From an uncultured Pirellulaceae bacterium (GTDB lineage Bacteria > Planctomycetota > Planctomycetia > Pirellulales > Pirellulaceae), in NCBI GenBank assembly GCA_905480545.1, contig CAJQQR010000133.1, positions 1 to 34,957 on the forward strand: a stretch of DNA of 34,957 nucleotides. Direction: 5' to 3'. Made by a program: the position numbers and the translations under genes. Positions 15,820 through 25,988 of this stretch are shown here, one piece after another. Position 1 is the stretch's first letter. Each line of letters begins with the position of its first letter. Under the pieces are notes generated by a model. It saw only the letters and a list, made by a program, of their open reading frames with translations. It did not search any database and was not told where the DNA came from.

Positions 15820-15843
15820 GGGATGTTTCGTTTAATCGATGAA

Positions 15844-15975
15844 TCAGTCGATGTAAATAAATTCGCTTGCTGCAACTAGAATTCGGCAGACAGAACGCCA
15901 AGCCATAATGTCATACTCTTTTGATGCCTCACCATTTGACGCAAATTGCAGTTTTATTTTTTCTAAATAAGCCTA
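15844..15975 (-). other. C-terminal continuation of the PSD1 gene beyond an in-frame TAG
   Basis: The PSD1 frame stops at TAG (15975-15973), right after ARNPTTDEAAKI. The same frame then stays open for 42 codons to TGA (15846-15844). That stretch ends AWRSVCRILVAASEFIYID, which reads as the usual end of DUF1553 proteins (a Trp-x-x-hydrophobic helix followed by a SEFxY motif). The TAG therefore truncates the protein unless it is read through. The continuation brings the stop to 24 bases before the DUF1501 start, a normal operon spacing. Confidence 0.85.
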
Positions 15976-18900
15976 TATTTTCGCGGCTTCATCCGTCGTC
16001 GGATTCCGTGCGTAAGCTTTTTGAAAAACAATTTCCAGACGGCCGAAATCATCCAACGAATCGTTACCAACTAACGTCTCGGCCAAACGTCTTGTCCCCC
16101 TGAGGACAATGTCACCATTCATCATGAATAAAGCCTGTGGAGCGATGGTCGATGATTGACGACTTCCCGATTGAACCGCCGGGTCCGGAAAATCAAAAGC
16201 TTGAAGCACCGGATAAACGGCACTTCGGAGGACGGGCAGATAAACACTTCTGCGTGGAAAATCATAGCTTCCTTGCTTCGATCCCGTTCCCGTGACATAT
16301 CCACGATTTTTGTCCGGCAGCAATTGACCAAACATTTTTTCATCCAGCGAGCTAGAAAGGTGCAAGATCGAATCACGGACCTCTTCCGCCGAGAGCCGAC
16401 GACGATTAAATCGCCATAGAAATTCATTAGCCGGGTCTGAGGCACCATCTGCTTCATTGAAGGCGGAGCTCATTTGGTAAGTAGCGGACAACATGATCTC
16501 CCGATGAAGCTTTTTCATCGACCAATCCAGCTCAACCAAACGACAGCTCAACCAATCCAGTAAAGGCTGATTGGAGGGTGCTGCTCCCAGTCGACCGAAG
16601 TTGTCCGGTGTCGAAACAATTCCTCTGCCGAAGTGCCATAGCCAGATGCGATTGGCAATAACCCGGGCGGTTTGCGGATGTTTTGGGCTCGAAAGCCAAT
16701 TTGCCAACTCCAACCGCCCGCTGGATTTCGCGGCGACGGTCACGTCTTCATCTGCTTCAAACACAACGGGAACATCACGATTGACCTTTTCACCAAGGGT
16801 CAAGTAATTCCCGCGAATATGTACTTTCAAATCCTCAATTTTGCCCTCGCGAACCCCCATCGCTTTGGGAAAGACAGGCTTTCGTTTTTCCAGTTCTGTT
16901 TTTTCTTTTTGTAAAGCCACGATTCGTTTCTCGTCCTCACCCCCCAATCGTTTTGACAACTTTTTCGCATCAATACCATTGATTTTCTTAAAAGGCCCCG
17001 CATCCTCAAAAAGCAGTTCTCGGAACGTCGTAGCTTGTTCCGATTTGAGTGCGTTCGCAAACCCGATTCGAACCGCAGGTAATAGCGTTCCACGCAGCTC
17101 TTTTTGTTCCATCCACGTCTTCCAAAACGAATGTTCGATTTTCGTCTGAACGCGGAGAAACGACACAACGCCATCGAGGATGTTTTTATCGAGAACCGAA
17201 AAATCGATGCTTGAAACTGCGCCTGCGTCACTCTTGTTCGAATTGACCTTTCCAATCGCGAATTTGTCCAAATGCGGAAAGGCAGAACTTCTTTCGATCC
17301 TGAGCAGGTTTTTACCAGCAACGAATTTAAAAACGCCCTCGATATGCCATTTTTGATGCTCCGGATTCCATCCCCCGGTGACCTCACGGGCTCCGTCCGT
17401 TTTGATTTTTTTCCCGTTTAACGAAAACTGAACAGGTCGGGAATCCAACGCCGCATACCTCGATTCCAACTGATATTTTCCAGCTTCCACAATTTCGATT
17501 TCGTACTCTGCGTAACCGGCATGAATCAGTGTCCCAATTCCTTTTCCATACGAATCGGTATTTTTCTGAATCGTACCCCGGGTGAATCCCTCGGCCTCAA
17601 ACAACCTCACGCCGGAATTTTTCGCTAGTTCCTCATTCGGCAACGTCATCAGATGTTCGCCGATGCTCGAAGTTCCGTTTATAAACTGAAGTGGATCACC
17701 CTCAATTTTTTCGGTCGCGGCCATCAAGTATTCCGTCGCCAGACCACGGTGTCGAGCGAGAAAATCAACACGCCTTTTTTCGACCTCGGAATTCATCTTG
17801 TCCGTGAACACGGCAAGTTCCTTTTGAAACTTGTCAATTTCCAGTTGTTTCTGTTTTGTCTTCAGCTCATGTTCATGCCAAACAGCAACAACGTTGAAAT
17901 TCTCCATCGTCTTCGTTGACTTGAAGATACTCGCCATGGAGTAATAATCCTTGGCAAGAATCGGGTCAAACTTGTGATCATGGCACCGAGCACATCCCAT
18001 CGTCAGCCCCATAAAAGCACGCGACGTTGTGTCGACCTGCTCATCAATAATATCCATTTCCATTTTTCGGCCATCATCACATGCAAGCATCTTTGGACCG
18101 ATCGACAGAAATCCAGTCGCGATCAGTCGATCGATTGACCGCGATTGATCGGCAACCATTGCATCAGGTTTAATCGAATCTCTGGAAATCAAATCTCCTG
18201 CAAGATGCTCACGAATTAGCTGGTCAAATGGCAGGTCTTCATTGAAAGCTCGAACGATGTAATCTCGAAACCGAAACGCATTGGCATATGCCAGATTTTC
18301 ATCTAGCCCGTTGGAGTCCGCGTACCGTACCACATCCAACCAGTGTCGCCCGTATTTCTCCCCATAACGTTTTGACGCGAGCAAACGATCCACTACCGTT
18401 TCGAAGGCGTCCAAGGAATCATCGTTCAGAAAATTTGCGACCTCGTTTGGTGTCGGCGGCAGCCCCGTCAGGTCGTACGTCGCACGCCGAATGAGTTCCT
18501 GCTTGGTCGCCGGTCCGGCTCGCGACAAACCATTTTCAACCCTTTTCGCTTGAACATAAAAATCGATTGGCGAGGTCGCCCAATCGGACTTGCCAATTTG
18601 GGGAAGCGGCGGAGTTTTCGGCGGGACGAACGACCAAAACTGCCGACCATCTTCTATATTTTTCATCGGGTCAGGTTTGGCGTCTTTGTTTGCGACACCT
18701 TTCTGCTCGCGGGGATCAATAGCACCGTCAGCAATCCATTTTTCAAAATCTTTCAGGATGTAATTTGGCAGTTTCCCATCAGGTGGCATTTCGTAAAAAG
18801 AATCGTCGTATCCAATCGCTTTGAGAATCAGGCTCTTGTCGAGACTCTTGGGAACTACCGACGCCCCGGATTCACCACCCGCGCGAATACCCTCACGACT

Positions 18901-19092
18901 GTCGAGAGCAAGTCCTCCTTCAATTTCATCTGCTTCGGCACTATGGCACGAGTAACAATGTTCGACGAGAACTGGGCGAATTTTGGTCTCGAAGAATTTC
19001 AATCGATCCGTATCATCGGCATCTACGGACGACGAAAGGACCAAGTCGCATATGAAAATCGTCAAAAACGATGTGAAAAGAAATCTGTTCAC
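15973..19092 (-). CDS. PSD1 protein: PSCyt1 (cytochrome c-type) - DUF1549 - DUF1553, C-terminally cut by TAG
   Basis: The product as terminated is 1039 residues; read through the TAG it would be 1082. The start is GTG 19092, followed by a signal peptide (MNRFLFTSFLTIFICDLVLS). The PSCyt1 domain has a haem-binding CxxCH (Cys46, Cys49, His50: HCYSCHSA). DUF1549 spans about residues 170-380 and ends with the family's second CxxCH-like motif (MGCARCHDHKFDP). A beta-sandwich region resembling a carbohydrate-binding module lies at about 520-620 (AEYEIEIVEAGKYQLESRYA). DUF1553 covers about 760 to the end (RLELANWLSSPKHPQTARV, NRIWLWHFGRGIV). It is secreted and predicted to bind haem; the function is unproven. 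It is divergent from the second DUF1501 gene across 163 bases and upstream of the first. Confidence 0.93.
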   Translation of the reverse strand: MNRFLFTSFLTIFICDLVLSSSVDADDTDRLKFFETKIRPVLVEHCYSCHSAEADEIEGGLALDSREGIRAGGESGASVVPKSLDKSLILKAIGYDDSFYEMPPDGKLPNYILKDFEKWIADGAIDPREQKGVANKDAKPDPMKNIEDGRQFWSFVPPKTPPLPQIGKSDWATSPIDFYVQAKRVENGLSRAGPATKQELIRRATYDLTGLPPTPNEVANFLNDDSLDAFETVVDRLLASKRYGEKYGRHWLDVVRYADSNGLDENLAYANAFRFRDYIVRAFNEDLPFDQLIREHLAGDLISRDSIKPDAMVADQSRSIDRLIATGFLSIGPKMLACDDGRKMEMDIIDEQVDTTSRAFMGLTMGCARCHDHKFDPILAKDYYSMASIFKSTKTMENFNVVAVWHEHELKTKQKQLEIDKFQKELAVFTDKMNSEVEKRRVDFLARHRGLATEYLMAATEKIEGDPLQFINGTSSIGEHLMTLPNEELAKNSGVRLFEAEGFTRGTIQKNTDSYGKGIGTLIHAGYAEYEIEIVEAGKYQLESRYAALDSRPVQFSLNGKKIKTDGAREVTGGWNPEHQKWHIEGVFKFVAGKNLLRIERSSAFPHLDKFAIGKVNSNKSDAGAVSSIDFSVLDKNILDGVVSFLRVQTKIEHSFWKTWMEQKELRGTLLPAVRIGFANALKSEQATTFRELLFEDAGPFKKINGIDAKKLSKRLGGEDEKRIVALQKEKTELEKRKPVFPKAMGVREGKIEDLKVHIRGNYLTLGEKVNRDVPVVFEADEDVTVAAKSSGRLELANWLSSPKHPQTARVIANRIWLWHFGRGIVSTPDNFGRLGAAPSNQPLLDWLSCRLVELDWSMKKLHREIMLSATYQMSSAFNEADGASDPANEFLWRFNRRRLSAEEVRDSILHLSSSLDEKMFGQLLPDKNRGYVTGTGSKQGSYDFPRRSVYLPVLRSAVYPVLQAFDFPDPAVQSGSRQSSTIAPQALFMMNGDIVLRGTRRLAETLVGNDSLDDFGRLEIVFQKAYARNPTTDEAAKI

Positions 19093-19255
19093 GATTTTGG
19101 TTCTAGGCGGGGAATTTATGTAGGACCTTCAGTTTAACCGAATAAGGCGGCCATGTGGGATAGCGATTGCAAATGTATGAAGTAGGAATGACTTTGCATT
19201 TCACGTAAAAAGAGTTCAAAATAGGATTCCTCAACCCAACGCCGGACCTAAATTT

Positions 19256-20752
19256 ATGCCCCTTGGACAACACCTTCTGCATCGACGTCGCTTTCTCAAC
19301 GATTTTTCGACCGGTCTCGGAACCATTGCATTAACATCGCTTTTGTCGGATGACTTAACGTTTGGCCGCGACCCCCAATCGCCAGGCAGCATTCTGAACG
19401 ATGAAAAGACGCCGATCCGCCCGGTTGTGGATCCTGGCAATCCGTACGCCGCACGCAAGCCGCACTTTGAGGCCAAAGCGAAAAATGTCATCGTGATCTT
19501 TTGCTCGGGCGCTGCAAGCCAAATCGACACATTCGATTTCAAACCCGAACTCATCAAGAGAAATGGTCAAGATCTGCCTGGTGGAAAGCTCGTAACGTTC
19601 CAAGGCGAACAAGGCAAGCTCACCAAAAGCCCGTGGGCGTTTCGCCCTTATGGCGAATCGGGAAAAATGATTTCTGATTTGGTGAAAAACATTGGTGAAC
19701 AATCCGATGATATTTGTTTCCTTCATTCGCTTACGGGGAAAACCAATACGCATGGACCGGGCGAGAATTTCATGTCAACCGGATTTACACTTGACGGTTT
19801 TCCTAGCATGGGAGCTTGGACCACGTACGCTCTTGGAAGCGAGAATTCAGACTTGCCTGCTTATGTCGCAATTCCCGACCCTCGCGGCACACCGCAATCG
19901 AGTGTCAACAATTGGGGATGCGGTTTTTTGCCAGCCGCATTTCAAGGCACCGACTTTAACGCCAACAACCCGATTCGAAATCTAGCAAGACCTTCAAAAA
20001 TTTCGCCAACAGAAGATCGGGCCACACGCGAATTTTTGAAGCGGATGAATGAGCGGCACCAAACCAAGTTTCTCGGTGACACTCAACTTGCGGCTAGAAT
20101 CTCCAGCTATGAACTCGCTGCAAAAATGCAATCAAGCGTTCCGAAAGTCGCAGCCATCAGCGACGAGCCGAAGCACATCTTGAAAATGTATGGCGCAGAT
20201 TCGACCAATCAACTGAAATCGGACTTTGCGAAAAACTGCATTCTGGCAAGACGACTCGTGGAAAAGGGAGTTCGATTTGTGCAACTTTTCAACGGAGCCT
20301 ACCAGACCGGTGGCGAAGGAGTTAGCAATTGGGACGGCCACAAGGCGTTGGAGAGACAATACGCCAAACATGGTGAGATGCTGGACCAGCCTTGCGCTGC
20401 ATTGCTGAAAGATCTTAAGCAACGTGGGCTTCTGAAGGACACGCTCGTTGTCTGGTGTACGGAATTTGGCCGAATGCCAACCTTCCAAAAAGGTGCCAGC
20501 GGACGCGATCATAATCCATCCGGGTTTACCGCATGGATGGCAGGTGCTGGAGTCAAAGCACCCTATACGTTTGGTGCGACGGATGACTTTTCCTACAAAG
20601 CTGCGGAGAAGGTATCGACCGTTTACGATTTCCACGCGACAATTTTGCAATTGTTGGGACTCGATCATCAGCGACTTTCCTTTTACCACAACGGAATCGA
20701 ACGACGGTTGACCGACGTTCATGGGAAAGTAATCCAAGAAATTGTCGCCTAG
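19256..20752 (+). CDS. DUF1501 secreted protein (alkaline phosphatase/sulfatase-like fold), copy B
   Basis: The product is 498 residues. A Tat-like N-terminus ([12 protein letters not shown], then IALTSLL) precedes DUF1501 blocks: [92 protein letters not shown] and [17 protein letters not shown]. It differs clearly from copy A at 14347. The usual HGG of the first block is replaced by CSGAAS, so the two are diverged paralogues, not a recent duplication. It is transcribed away from the PSD1 gene, with a shared 163-base promoter region (19093-19255). It ends with TAG at the standard family end. The esterase gene follows after 66 bases. Confidence 0.93.
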   Translation: MPLGQHLLHRRRFLNDFSTGLGTIALTSLLSDDLTFGRDPQSPGSILNDEKTPIRPVVDPGNPYAARKPHFEAKAKNVIVIFCSGAASQIDTFDFKPELIKRNGQDLPGGKLVTFQGEQGKLTKSPWAFRPYGESGKMISDLVKNIGEQSDDICFLHSLTGKTNTHGPGENFMSTGFTLDGFPSMGAWTTYALGSENSDLPAYVAIPDPRGTPQSSVNNWGCGFLPAAFQGTDFNANNPIRNLARPSKISPTEDRATREFLKRMNERHQTKFLGDTQLAARISSYELAAKMQSSVPKVAAISDEPKHILKMYGADSTNQLKSDFAKNCILARRLVEKGVRFVQLFNGAYQTGGEGVSNWDGHKALERQYAKHGEMLDQPCAALLKDLKQRGLLKDTLVVWCTEFGRMPTFQKGASGRDHNPSGFTAWMAGAGVKAPYTFGATDDFSYKAAEKVSTVYDFHATILQLLGLDHQRLSFYHNGIERRLTDVHGKVIQEIVA

Positions 20753-20818
20753 ACCTTGATGGCTCTCGCTGAGTTATCAGATCGGGTCGTCTAAATCTCC
20801 AACTAACGCAATATCGCC

Positions 20819-22690
20819 ATGACAATCGTTCGCCGTTTTTTCGTACTCTTTGCTTTTCTTTTATCGGGCTCTATTCTTGCGCAAGAACCCAATCCACAAA
20901 CGATTTGGGATTTGGATTCGCTCAGCCAAACTCCCAAGCACGAATGGGGCGAAACCAGCGGTTTAACTCAGGAAATCCATTTTAGCGGCGAACCTTTTAA
21001 CGGAAAGCCAACACGCGTTTTTGCTTACGTTGGACGCCCCGAGGGGGATGGTCCCTTTCCAGGCATCGTACTTGTTCATGGTGGTGGCGGTGCAGCGTTT
21101 CAGGAGTGGGCACAACTTTGGGCAGAACGCGGTTACGTTTCGATTGCGATGGACACGTCAGGGCGAGGCAAGGACCGTAAAAAACTACCTGATGGTGGAC
21201 CGGAACAAAGCGATCAAACGAAATTCCGCAACTTCGACGCGGGCGACACAAAAAACATGTGGACGTACCATGCAATTGCCGACGTCATCCTGTCGCATTC
21301 GCTGCTTTTGTCACTCCCGAAAGTGGACAAAAATCGCACCGGTGTGACAGGTATTAGTTGGGGTGGCTATCTGACCTGTATTGTAGCCGGCGTTGATCAT
21401 CGATTTAAAGCCGCAACGCCAACTTACGGCTGCGGATTTCTTCACGACAATAGCGTCTGGAAAGAAAGATCATTTGGAAGATTAACGGATTCATCACGCA
21501 ACCGGTGGATCCAGCTTTTTGATCCGGGACAACATGTTGGACGCACCCGGTGCCCGATACTCTTCCTCAATGGGACAAACGATTTCGCCTATCCGTTAGA
21601 CAGTTATCGCAAGACCATTGAACAGGTTGATCCTAAATGGGTCACAACCGCAGTGCAATTGAACTTGCCACATGGTCATATTTTTAATTTTCCAATTGTG
21701 AAACAGTTCATGGATGCAAACCTGAAAAGCGGAGCACCGGTTGTCCGGCTTGATGTGCTGAAGATCGCTGGTGACCAAGCCACCGCCAAAATCACAAACG
21801 GAACGACCGCCTTGAAAGCAGAATTGCTGTACACAATCGATAGGGGACCATGGCAGCAACGCAAATGGAAAGTGCTTGACGGAAAATGCAATGCTGAATC
21901 CATATCGGCCAATATTCCTCCGGATCGGCCAATCGCATTTTATTTACAGGCAACCGATAGTCGCGGCTTGAAGACGTCGACGACCCATGCCAATCTTTCG
22001 GACGATCATGATTTAAAAAACTGGGCTACAATCCCGACTCCGAAATTGGAGCAGGATTTTTATGACTGGTATCGGCGTCATGCAGATGCGCTTCGGATCA
22101 AAGATTCTATTGATCCGAAAATCGTACTACTCGGCGATTCCATCACGCACATGTGGGGTGGACGTCCAACCGAGACTAAACATCAAAACGGAAAAGACAC
22201 TTGGTCGACGCTGTTTGGCGACACCGCATTAAATCTTGGGTTTGGTTGGGATCGTACGCAGAATCTACTTTGGAGAATCGATCACGGGGAGCTTGACGGG
22301 TTAAATCCGCGGGCTGTTGTCATCCATATCGGCACAAACAATTTGGCGGGAACGAAAAATCATAAGGCCGGATCACCGGAGCAGATTGCCAAAGGGATTA
22401 GCGTCGTCTGCAAGAGAGTCCGTGAAAAACTTCCGAAGGCAAAATTAATTCTCATGGCGGTTTTTCCAAGGGGAGAAAAACCGACCGATCCATTCCGGAC
22501 GAAAATTGATGCGATCAACAGCTTTCTCCCCAAAATCGTCTCGGACGACGACGTAATGTTGATCGACTTGACCGACAAACTGCTAACCGAGGACGGCATA
22601 TTGTCACGAAACGTTGCTGGCGATTTCCTTCACCCCTCGGAAAAAGGGTACGCGATTTGGGCAAACGCGATTGAGCCATTCCTGAAGTAA
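20819..22690 (+). CDS. Secreted double esterase: alpha/beta-hydrolase fused to SGNH/GDSL hydrolase
   Basis: The product is 623 residues with a signal peptide (RRFFVLFAFLLSGSILA). The first half (about 40-310) is an alpha/beta hydrolase related to acetyl xylan esterase/dienelactone hydrolase families. It has an oxyanion loop (VLVHGGGG), nucleophile Ser180 (GISWGG), Asp255 (GTNDFAYP) and His285 or His287 (LPHGH). A beta-rich linker (about 310-395) follows. The second half (about 430-620) is an SGNH hydrolase with Ser441 (LLGDSIT), Gly and Asn near LGFGWDRT, Asn507 (HIGTNN), and Asp602 and His605 (DFLHPS). Both active sites look intact. Deacylation of polysaccharides is a reasonable guess given the sulfatase and DUF1501 genes nearby; the substrate is not shown by sequence. 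It is probably co-transcribed with DUF1501 copy B. Confidence 0.92.
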   Translation: MTIVRRFFVLFAFLLSGSILAQEPNPQTIWDLDSLSQTPKHEWGETSGLTQEIHFSGEPFNGKPTRVFAYVGRPEGDGPFPGIVLVHGGGGAAFQEWAQLWAERGYVSIAMDTSGRGKDRKKLPDGGPEQSDQTKFRNFDAGDTKNMWTYHAIADVILSHSLLLSLPKVDKNRTGVTGISWGGYLTCIVAGVDHRFKAATPTYGCGFLHDNSVWKERSFGRLTDSSRNRWIQLFDPGQHVGRTRCPILFLNGTNDFAYPLDSYRKTIEQVDPKWVTTAVQLNLPHGHIFNFPIVKQFMDANLKSGAPVVRLDVLKIAGDQATAKITNGTTALKAELLYTIDRGPWQQRKWKVLDGKCNAESISANIPPDRPIAFYLQATDSRGLKTSTTHANLSDDHDLKNWATIPTPKLEQDFYDWYRRHADALRIKDSIDPKIVLLGDSITHMWGGRPTETKHQNGKDTWSTLFGDTALNLGFGWDRTQNLLWRIDHGELDGLNPRAVVIHIGTNNLAGTKNHKAGSPEQIAKGISVVCKRVREKLPKAKLILMAVFPRGEKPTDPFRTKIDAINSFLPKIVSDDDVMLIDLTDKLLTEDGILSRNVAGDFLHPSEKGYAIWANAIEPFLK

Positions 22691-22732
22691 GGTTAACCTC
22701 CCGAATTGTTTGTCGCTTGATTTACATCTGAA

Positions 22733-25700
22733 ATGCCAAATCCTGATCCTTCGTTCCCAAAAATAAAATTCAATGGCATTCTTCGTCCCTCGCAAAAAGA
22801 TGTGGTTGCGATCGCGAAGAAAAAACTGGCCGAAGGCAAAAAGAGAATCCATATTGTCGCTCCGCCTGGGTCAGGAAAAACCGTTTTAGGTTTGTATCTG
22901 TGGGCAGAATGCATTGGTGTGCCAGCACTTGTCCTTTCGCCTAATTCTGCCATTCAAGCACAATGGGCGGCCAGAACCGATCTATTCCTTTTTGATCCTG
23001 AGAAACCTGGTGGAGATTTCACAACAACCGGCAGTGCAAGGGTGTTGAAGATTCAGCAGTCCGAGGATGACTCGAACGATCTAACAAGCGACCAAGCACC
23101 TGTTGCTAAGGAAAACGAATTAGGCATCGACGAGATTCAAGCTCAATGCGCCAAATGGGTCAGTACCGAACCCAAATCTCCTTCAATCTTGACGTCTCTG
23201 ACCTATCAATCGGTAACGCTTCCCAAACGAGCAACTGAAAACCTCGATGAACAGGCAGAGGAACTTTGGAAAGAAAAATTAATTGAGGACAATCAAGCTG
23301 AAACGTTGATCGAAGCCGAGTTTTGGATTTCCGATTTGCGGGAAAAAAACCCAGACTATCACGAGCGGCGATTGGCAAGCTACCGCAAAAAAGTTCGTGA
23401 TGAAGCCGCGTTGGCCGGAAGTTCACTTGACGTATTGCACGCATCGTCTCGACGAACGCTGGAACGTATTCGCGACGCAAACGTTGGACTAATTATCCTC
23501 GATGAATGCCACCATTTAATGGGGCATTGGGGACGAGTGCTGGCCGACGCCCGCGAACTGCTGGGTGACCCCACGGTCGTCGGCTTAACGGCAACACCTC
23601 CCGATCGAGATGGGAAGAGGCAACAAGACATAGAGCGGTATGACAATTTTTTTGGCCAAGTTGATTACGAAGTCCCGGTACCTGCGGTCGTCAAAGACGG
23701 ATTTTTGGCACCGTATCAGGATCTTGCTTATTTTGTCCGTCCGTCTGCAGAGGAGCTCGAATTTGTGGCGACAACTGATTCGCAGCTGGACGAACTCGTC
23801 GCAGAGCTTTGTCAGCGACGCATCCATGAGGTGTCGATGCCTAATTCCGAACAAGAACGATTGAACCAGGACAATCCCAAGGCAAGCTCTATACAGAAAA
23901 TCGATTTCAGTTCCCAAAGCAAAAATGCTGAGGCAGATTCCGATTCCAAAAACGTTTCTGTTGCCCCAGACGAAACCATAAGCTCGAACGTAACCATGAG
24001 CTCGAACGAAGACGATTCACACGGTGCAGATGTCGTGACGGCTGTAGTGGAAGGTCATCATTGCGAAGCACGAGAAGAGGCAACGAATCCCAACGCGACG
24101 CCTTCGCTTCCCTTCTGGTTGTTGAGGGTTCTGACGGAACGCCGGCTATCGACCGCAACCGCAAAAGACTGGTTCAGTTTTGAACGTCGTGATGAAACAT
24201 TCGCGAACGCCGCACGAAAGTTCCTGCAACTTCGACAAATCAAACTTCCTGAAGATGTTCCTCCGCTCGACGATGACCGAATGACGGAGAAGTTACTGAT
24301 CGACGATTTAATTCCGGTTTTGGATCGTTACATTCGCCATGCATTACGTCGAAGCCACCATTCGGAGGATCATCGTCTGGCCGAAAACGCGACTTCTCGA
24401 TTGCGAATGTTGGGGATCCAGGTGACGGATACAGGAACGCAAGCTTGTGCATCTCCGGTGGGTCGAGTTCTCGCCTATTCGAAGAACAAAATGGCTGCCT
24501 TGCCGGAAATCCTCAAAAGAGAGCATTCATTTTTAGGCGAATCGATTCGTGCCGTAATCGTAACTGATTTTGAAAAATCGTCAGCGACGCAAGCTGAAAT
24601 TGGCGAGATTCTGGATTCCGAATCAGGTGGAGCCATCGCGGCATTTCGTGCCTTGGTAGAAAATAAAACTACTGATCAACTTGATCCAATCCTTCTGACC
24701 GGTTCGAGCGTTTTGGTCGATGATGATGTTGTCGATCAATTTTTTGATGCTGCGAGAACATGGCTCAAGGAAAACGGATTTAACGTCGATCTTTCGGATG
24801 ATCCGCAAGACGGATTCCATGTCATCAAGGGCTCGGGAGGCGATTGGTGTCCGCGCGTCTACGTCGAAATGATCACGGAGCTTTTTCAACGCGGCGTCAC
24901 CAAATGCCTGGTTGGAACGCGCGGTTTACTGGGCGAAGGGTGGGATGCAAACAAAATCAATGTGCTCATTGATTTAACAACGGTTACGACGTCGATGACC
25001 GTCAATCAATTGCGGGGGCGTTCGATTCGCCTTGATCCGCAGGTCGAGAACAAACTGGCAAACAACTGGGACGTCATCTGCATTGCCCCGGAATTTACCA
25101 AGGGCCTCGATGATTACAAACGATTTGAGGCGAAACACAAAACGCTGTTTGGTGTTACGGATGATGGGGCCATTGAAAAAGGCGTCGGCCATGTGCACGC
25201 GGCATTCACGGAACTTAAACCGGAAGGAATCGAAGGTTCGACTCGGATCCTCAATGAGGATATGCTTCGACGTATTTCAAACCGGGACAAGGTTCGTCAG
25301 TTATGGAAAATTGGTAAACCGTTTCAGAATCGTGCCGTCAAAACGATCGAGGCCAAACTGAAACTGAGCGGCGGCGATTTCCCACCCTTTGTCGGCGAAA
25401 AGAATCCGTGGAATGAAAAGTCATTGACTGCAGCGATCGGAAGTGCCGTTCTCCAAGCACTAACGGAGTCCGGTATTGTTAAACGAACAGTGCGAGTTCA
25501 CACCGGTGAGCGTGATGGCGGTTATTTGCGAATGTTTTTAGAGGATGCCACTGACAGAGAAAACGAAATATTTGTCGACGCGCTTCACGAATCATTGGGT
25601 CCATTGACTGATCCACGTTACATCGTCCCTCGCGTGGTCAGCCGAAAGGTCGACACGTGGCTGTCAAAAATATTGCCGTCAATCGTCGGCAAGTTCTTCC

Positions 25701-25921
25701 AGAAAGACAAAAAAGTACGCGTCATGTTTCATGCCGTGCCGTCCATTTTTGCCAAAAACCGCGGTAAAGTCACGATCTTTGAGCGATCTTGGAATGCGTA
25801 TGTCAGTCCGGGCGAGGCGATTTTCACTCAGCGAGGTTCTGGCGAAGAGCTATTGATGAAGGCAAAATCTGCGGGAAAAAACCGACGCGGGGATATTCAT
25901 AATAAGGAAATATTCCTTTAG
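22733..25921 (+). CDS. Large superfamily 2 DEAD/DEAH-like helicase of unknown role
   Basis: The product is 1062 residues. Helicase motifs are present. Walker A is PPGSGKT (Lys49), after a Q-like RPSQKDVV. DECHH is at 257-261, GLTATPPD near 283, a second RecA domain carries GTRGLLGEGWDA, and motif VI is QLRGRSIR (759-766). About 140 extra residues lie between motifs I and II (about 80-220). An acidic, Ser/Asn-rich, low-complexity insertion lies at about 363-463. The C-terminal 200 residues match no domain I can name; they hold a conserved-looking block (VMFHAVPSIFAKNRGKVTIF then RSWNAYVSPGEAIF). No nuclease or methylase partner is adjacent, so a restriction or defence role is unsupported. The start lies 42 bases after the esterase stop. 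TAG ends it, with TAA two codons later. Confidence 0.9.
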   Translation: MPNPDPSFPKIKFNGILRPSQKDVVAIAKKKLAEGKKRIHIVAPPGSGKTVLGLYLWAECIGVPALVLSPNSAIQAQWAARTDLFLFDPEKPGGDFTTTGSARVLKIQQSEDDSNDLTSDQAPVAKENELGIDEIQAQCAKWVSTEPKSPSILTSLTYQSVTLPKRATENLDEQAEELWKEKLIEDNQAETLIEAEFWISDLREKNPDYHERRLASYRKKVRDEAALAGSSLDVLHASSRRTLERIRDANVGLIILDECHHLMGHWGRVLADARELLGDPTVVGLTATPPDRDGKRQQDIERYDNFFGQVDYEVPVPAVVKDGFLAPYQDLAYFVRPSAEELEFVATTDSQLDELVAELCQRRIHEVSMPNSEQERLNQDNPKASSIQKIDFSSQSKNAEADSDSKNVSVAPDETISSNVTMSSNEDDSHGADVVTAVVEGHHCEAREEATNPNATPSLPFWLLRVLTERRLSTATAKDWFSFERRDETFANAARKFLQLRQIKLPEDVPPLDDDRMTEKLLIDDLIPVLDRYIRHALRRSHHSEDHRLAENATSRLRMLGIQVTDTGTQACASPVGRVLAYSKNKMAALPEILKREHSFLGESIRAVIVTDFEKSSATQAEIGEILDSESGGAIAAFRALVENKTTDQLDPILLTGSSVLVDDDVVDQFFDAARTWLKENGFNVDLSDDPQDGFHVIKGSGGDWCPRVYVEMITELFQRGVTKCLVGTRGLLGEGWDANKINVLIDLTTVTTSMTVNQLRGRSIRLDPQVENKLANNWDVICIAPEFTKGLDDYKRFEAKHKTLFGVTDDGAIEKGVGHVHAAFTELKPEGIEGSTRILNEDMLRRISNRDKVRQLWKIGKPFQNRAVKTIEAKLKLSGGDFPPFVGEKNPWNEKSLTAAIGSAVLQALTESGIVKRTVRVHTGERDGGYLRMFLEDATDRENEIFVDALHESLGPLTDPRYIVPRVVSRKVDTWLSKILPSIVGKFFQKDKKVRVMFHAVPSIFAKNRGKVTIFERSWNAYVSPGEAIFTQRGSGEELLMKAKSAGKNRRGDIHNKEIFL

Positions 25922-25988
25922 TGCTGGTAAAACCAAACACACTTTTCAAAACAAAAGGAAAATCCCCAGAATTGCAGAAACTTCCATC

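Noticed and set aside
14347..20752. Full reassignment of TAG to an amino acid
   Set aside because: Both DUF1501 genes, the sulfite-oxidase-like gene and the large helicase end with TAG at or near natural family ends, so TAG must still terminate at least in part.
22733..25921. Large helicase as part of a restriction or anti-phage system
   Set aside because: No nuclease, methylase or other defence gene is adjacent; its neighbours are an esterase and a broken lipoprotein gene.
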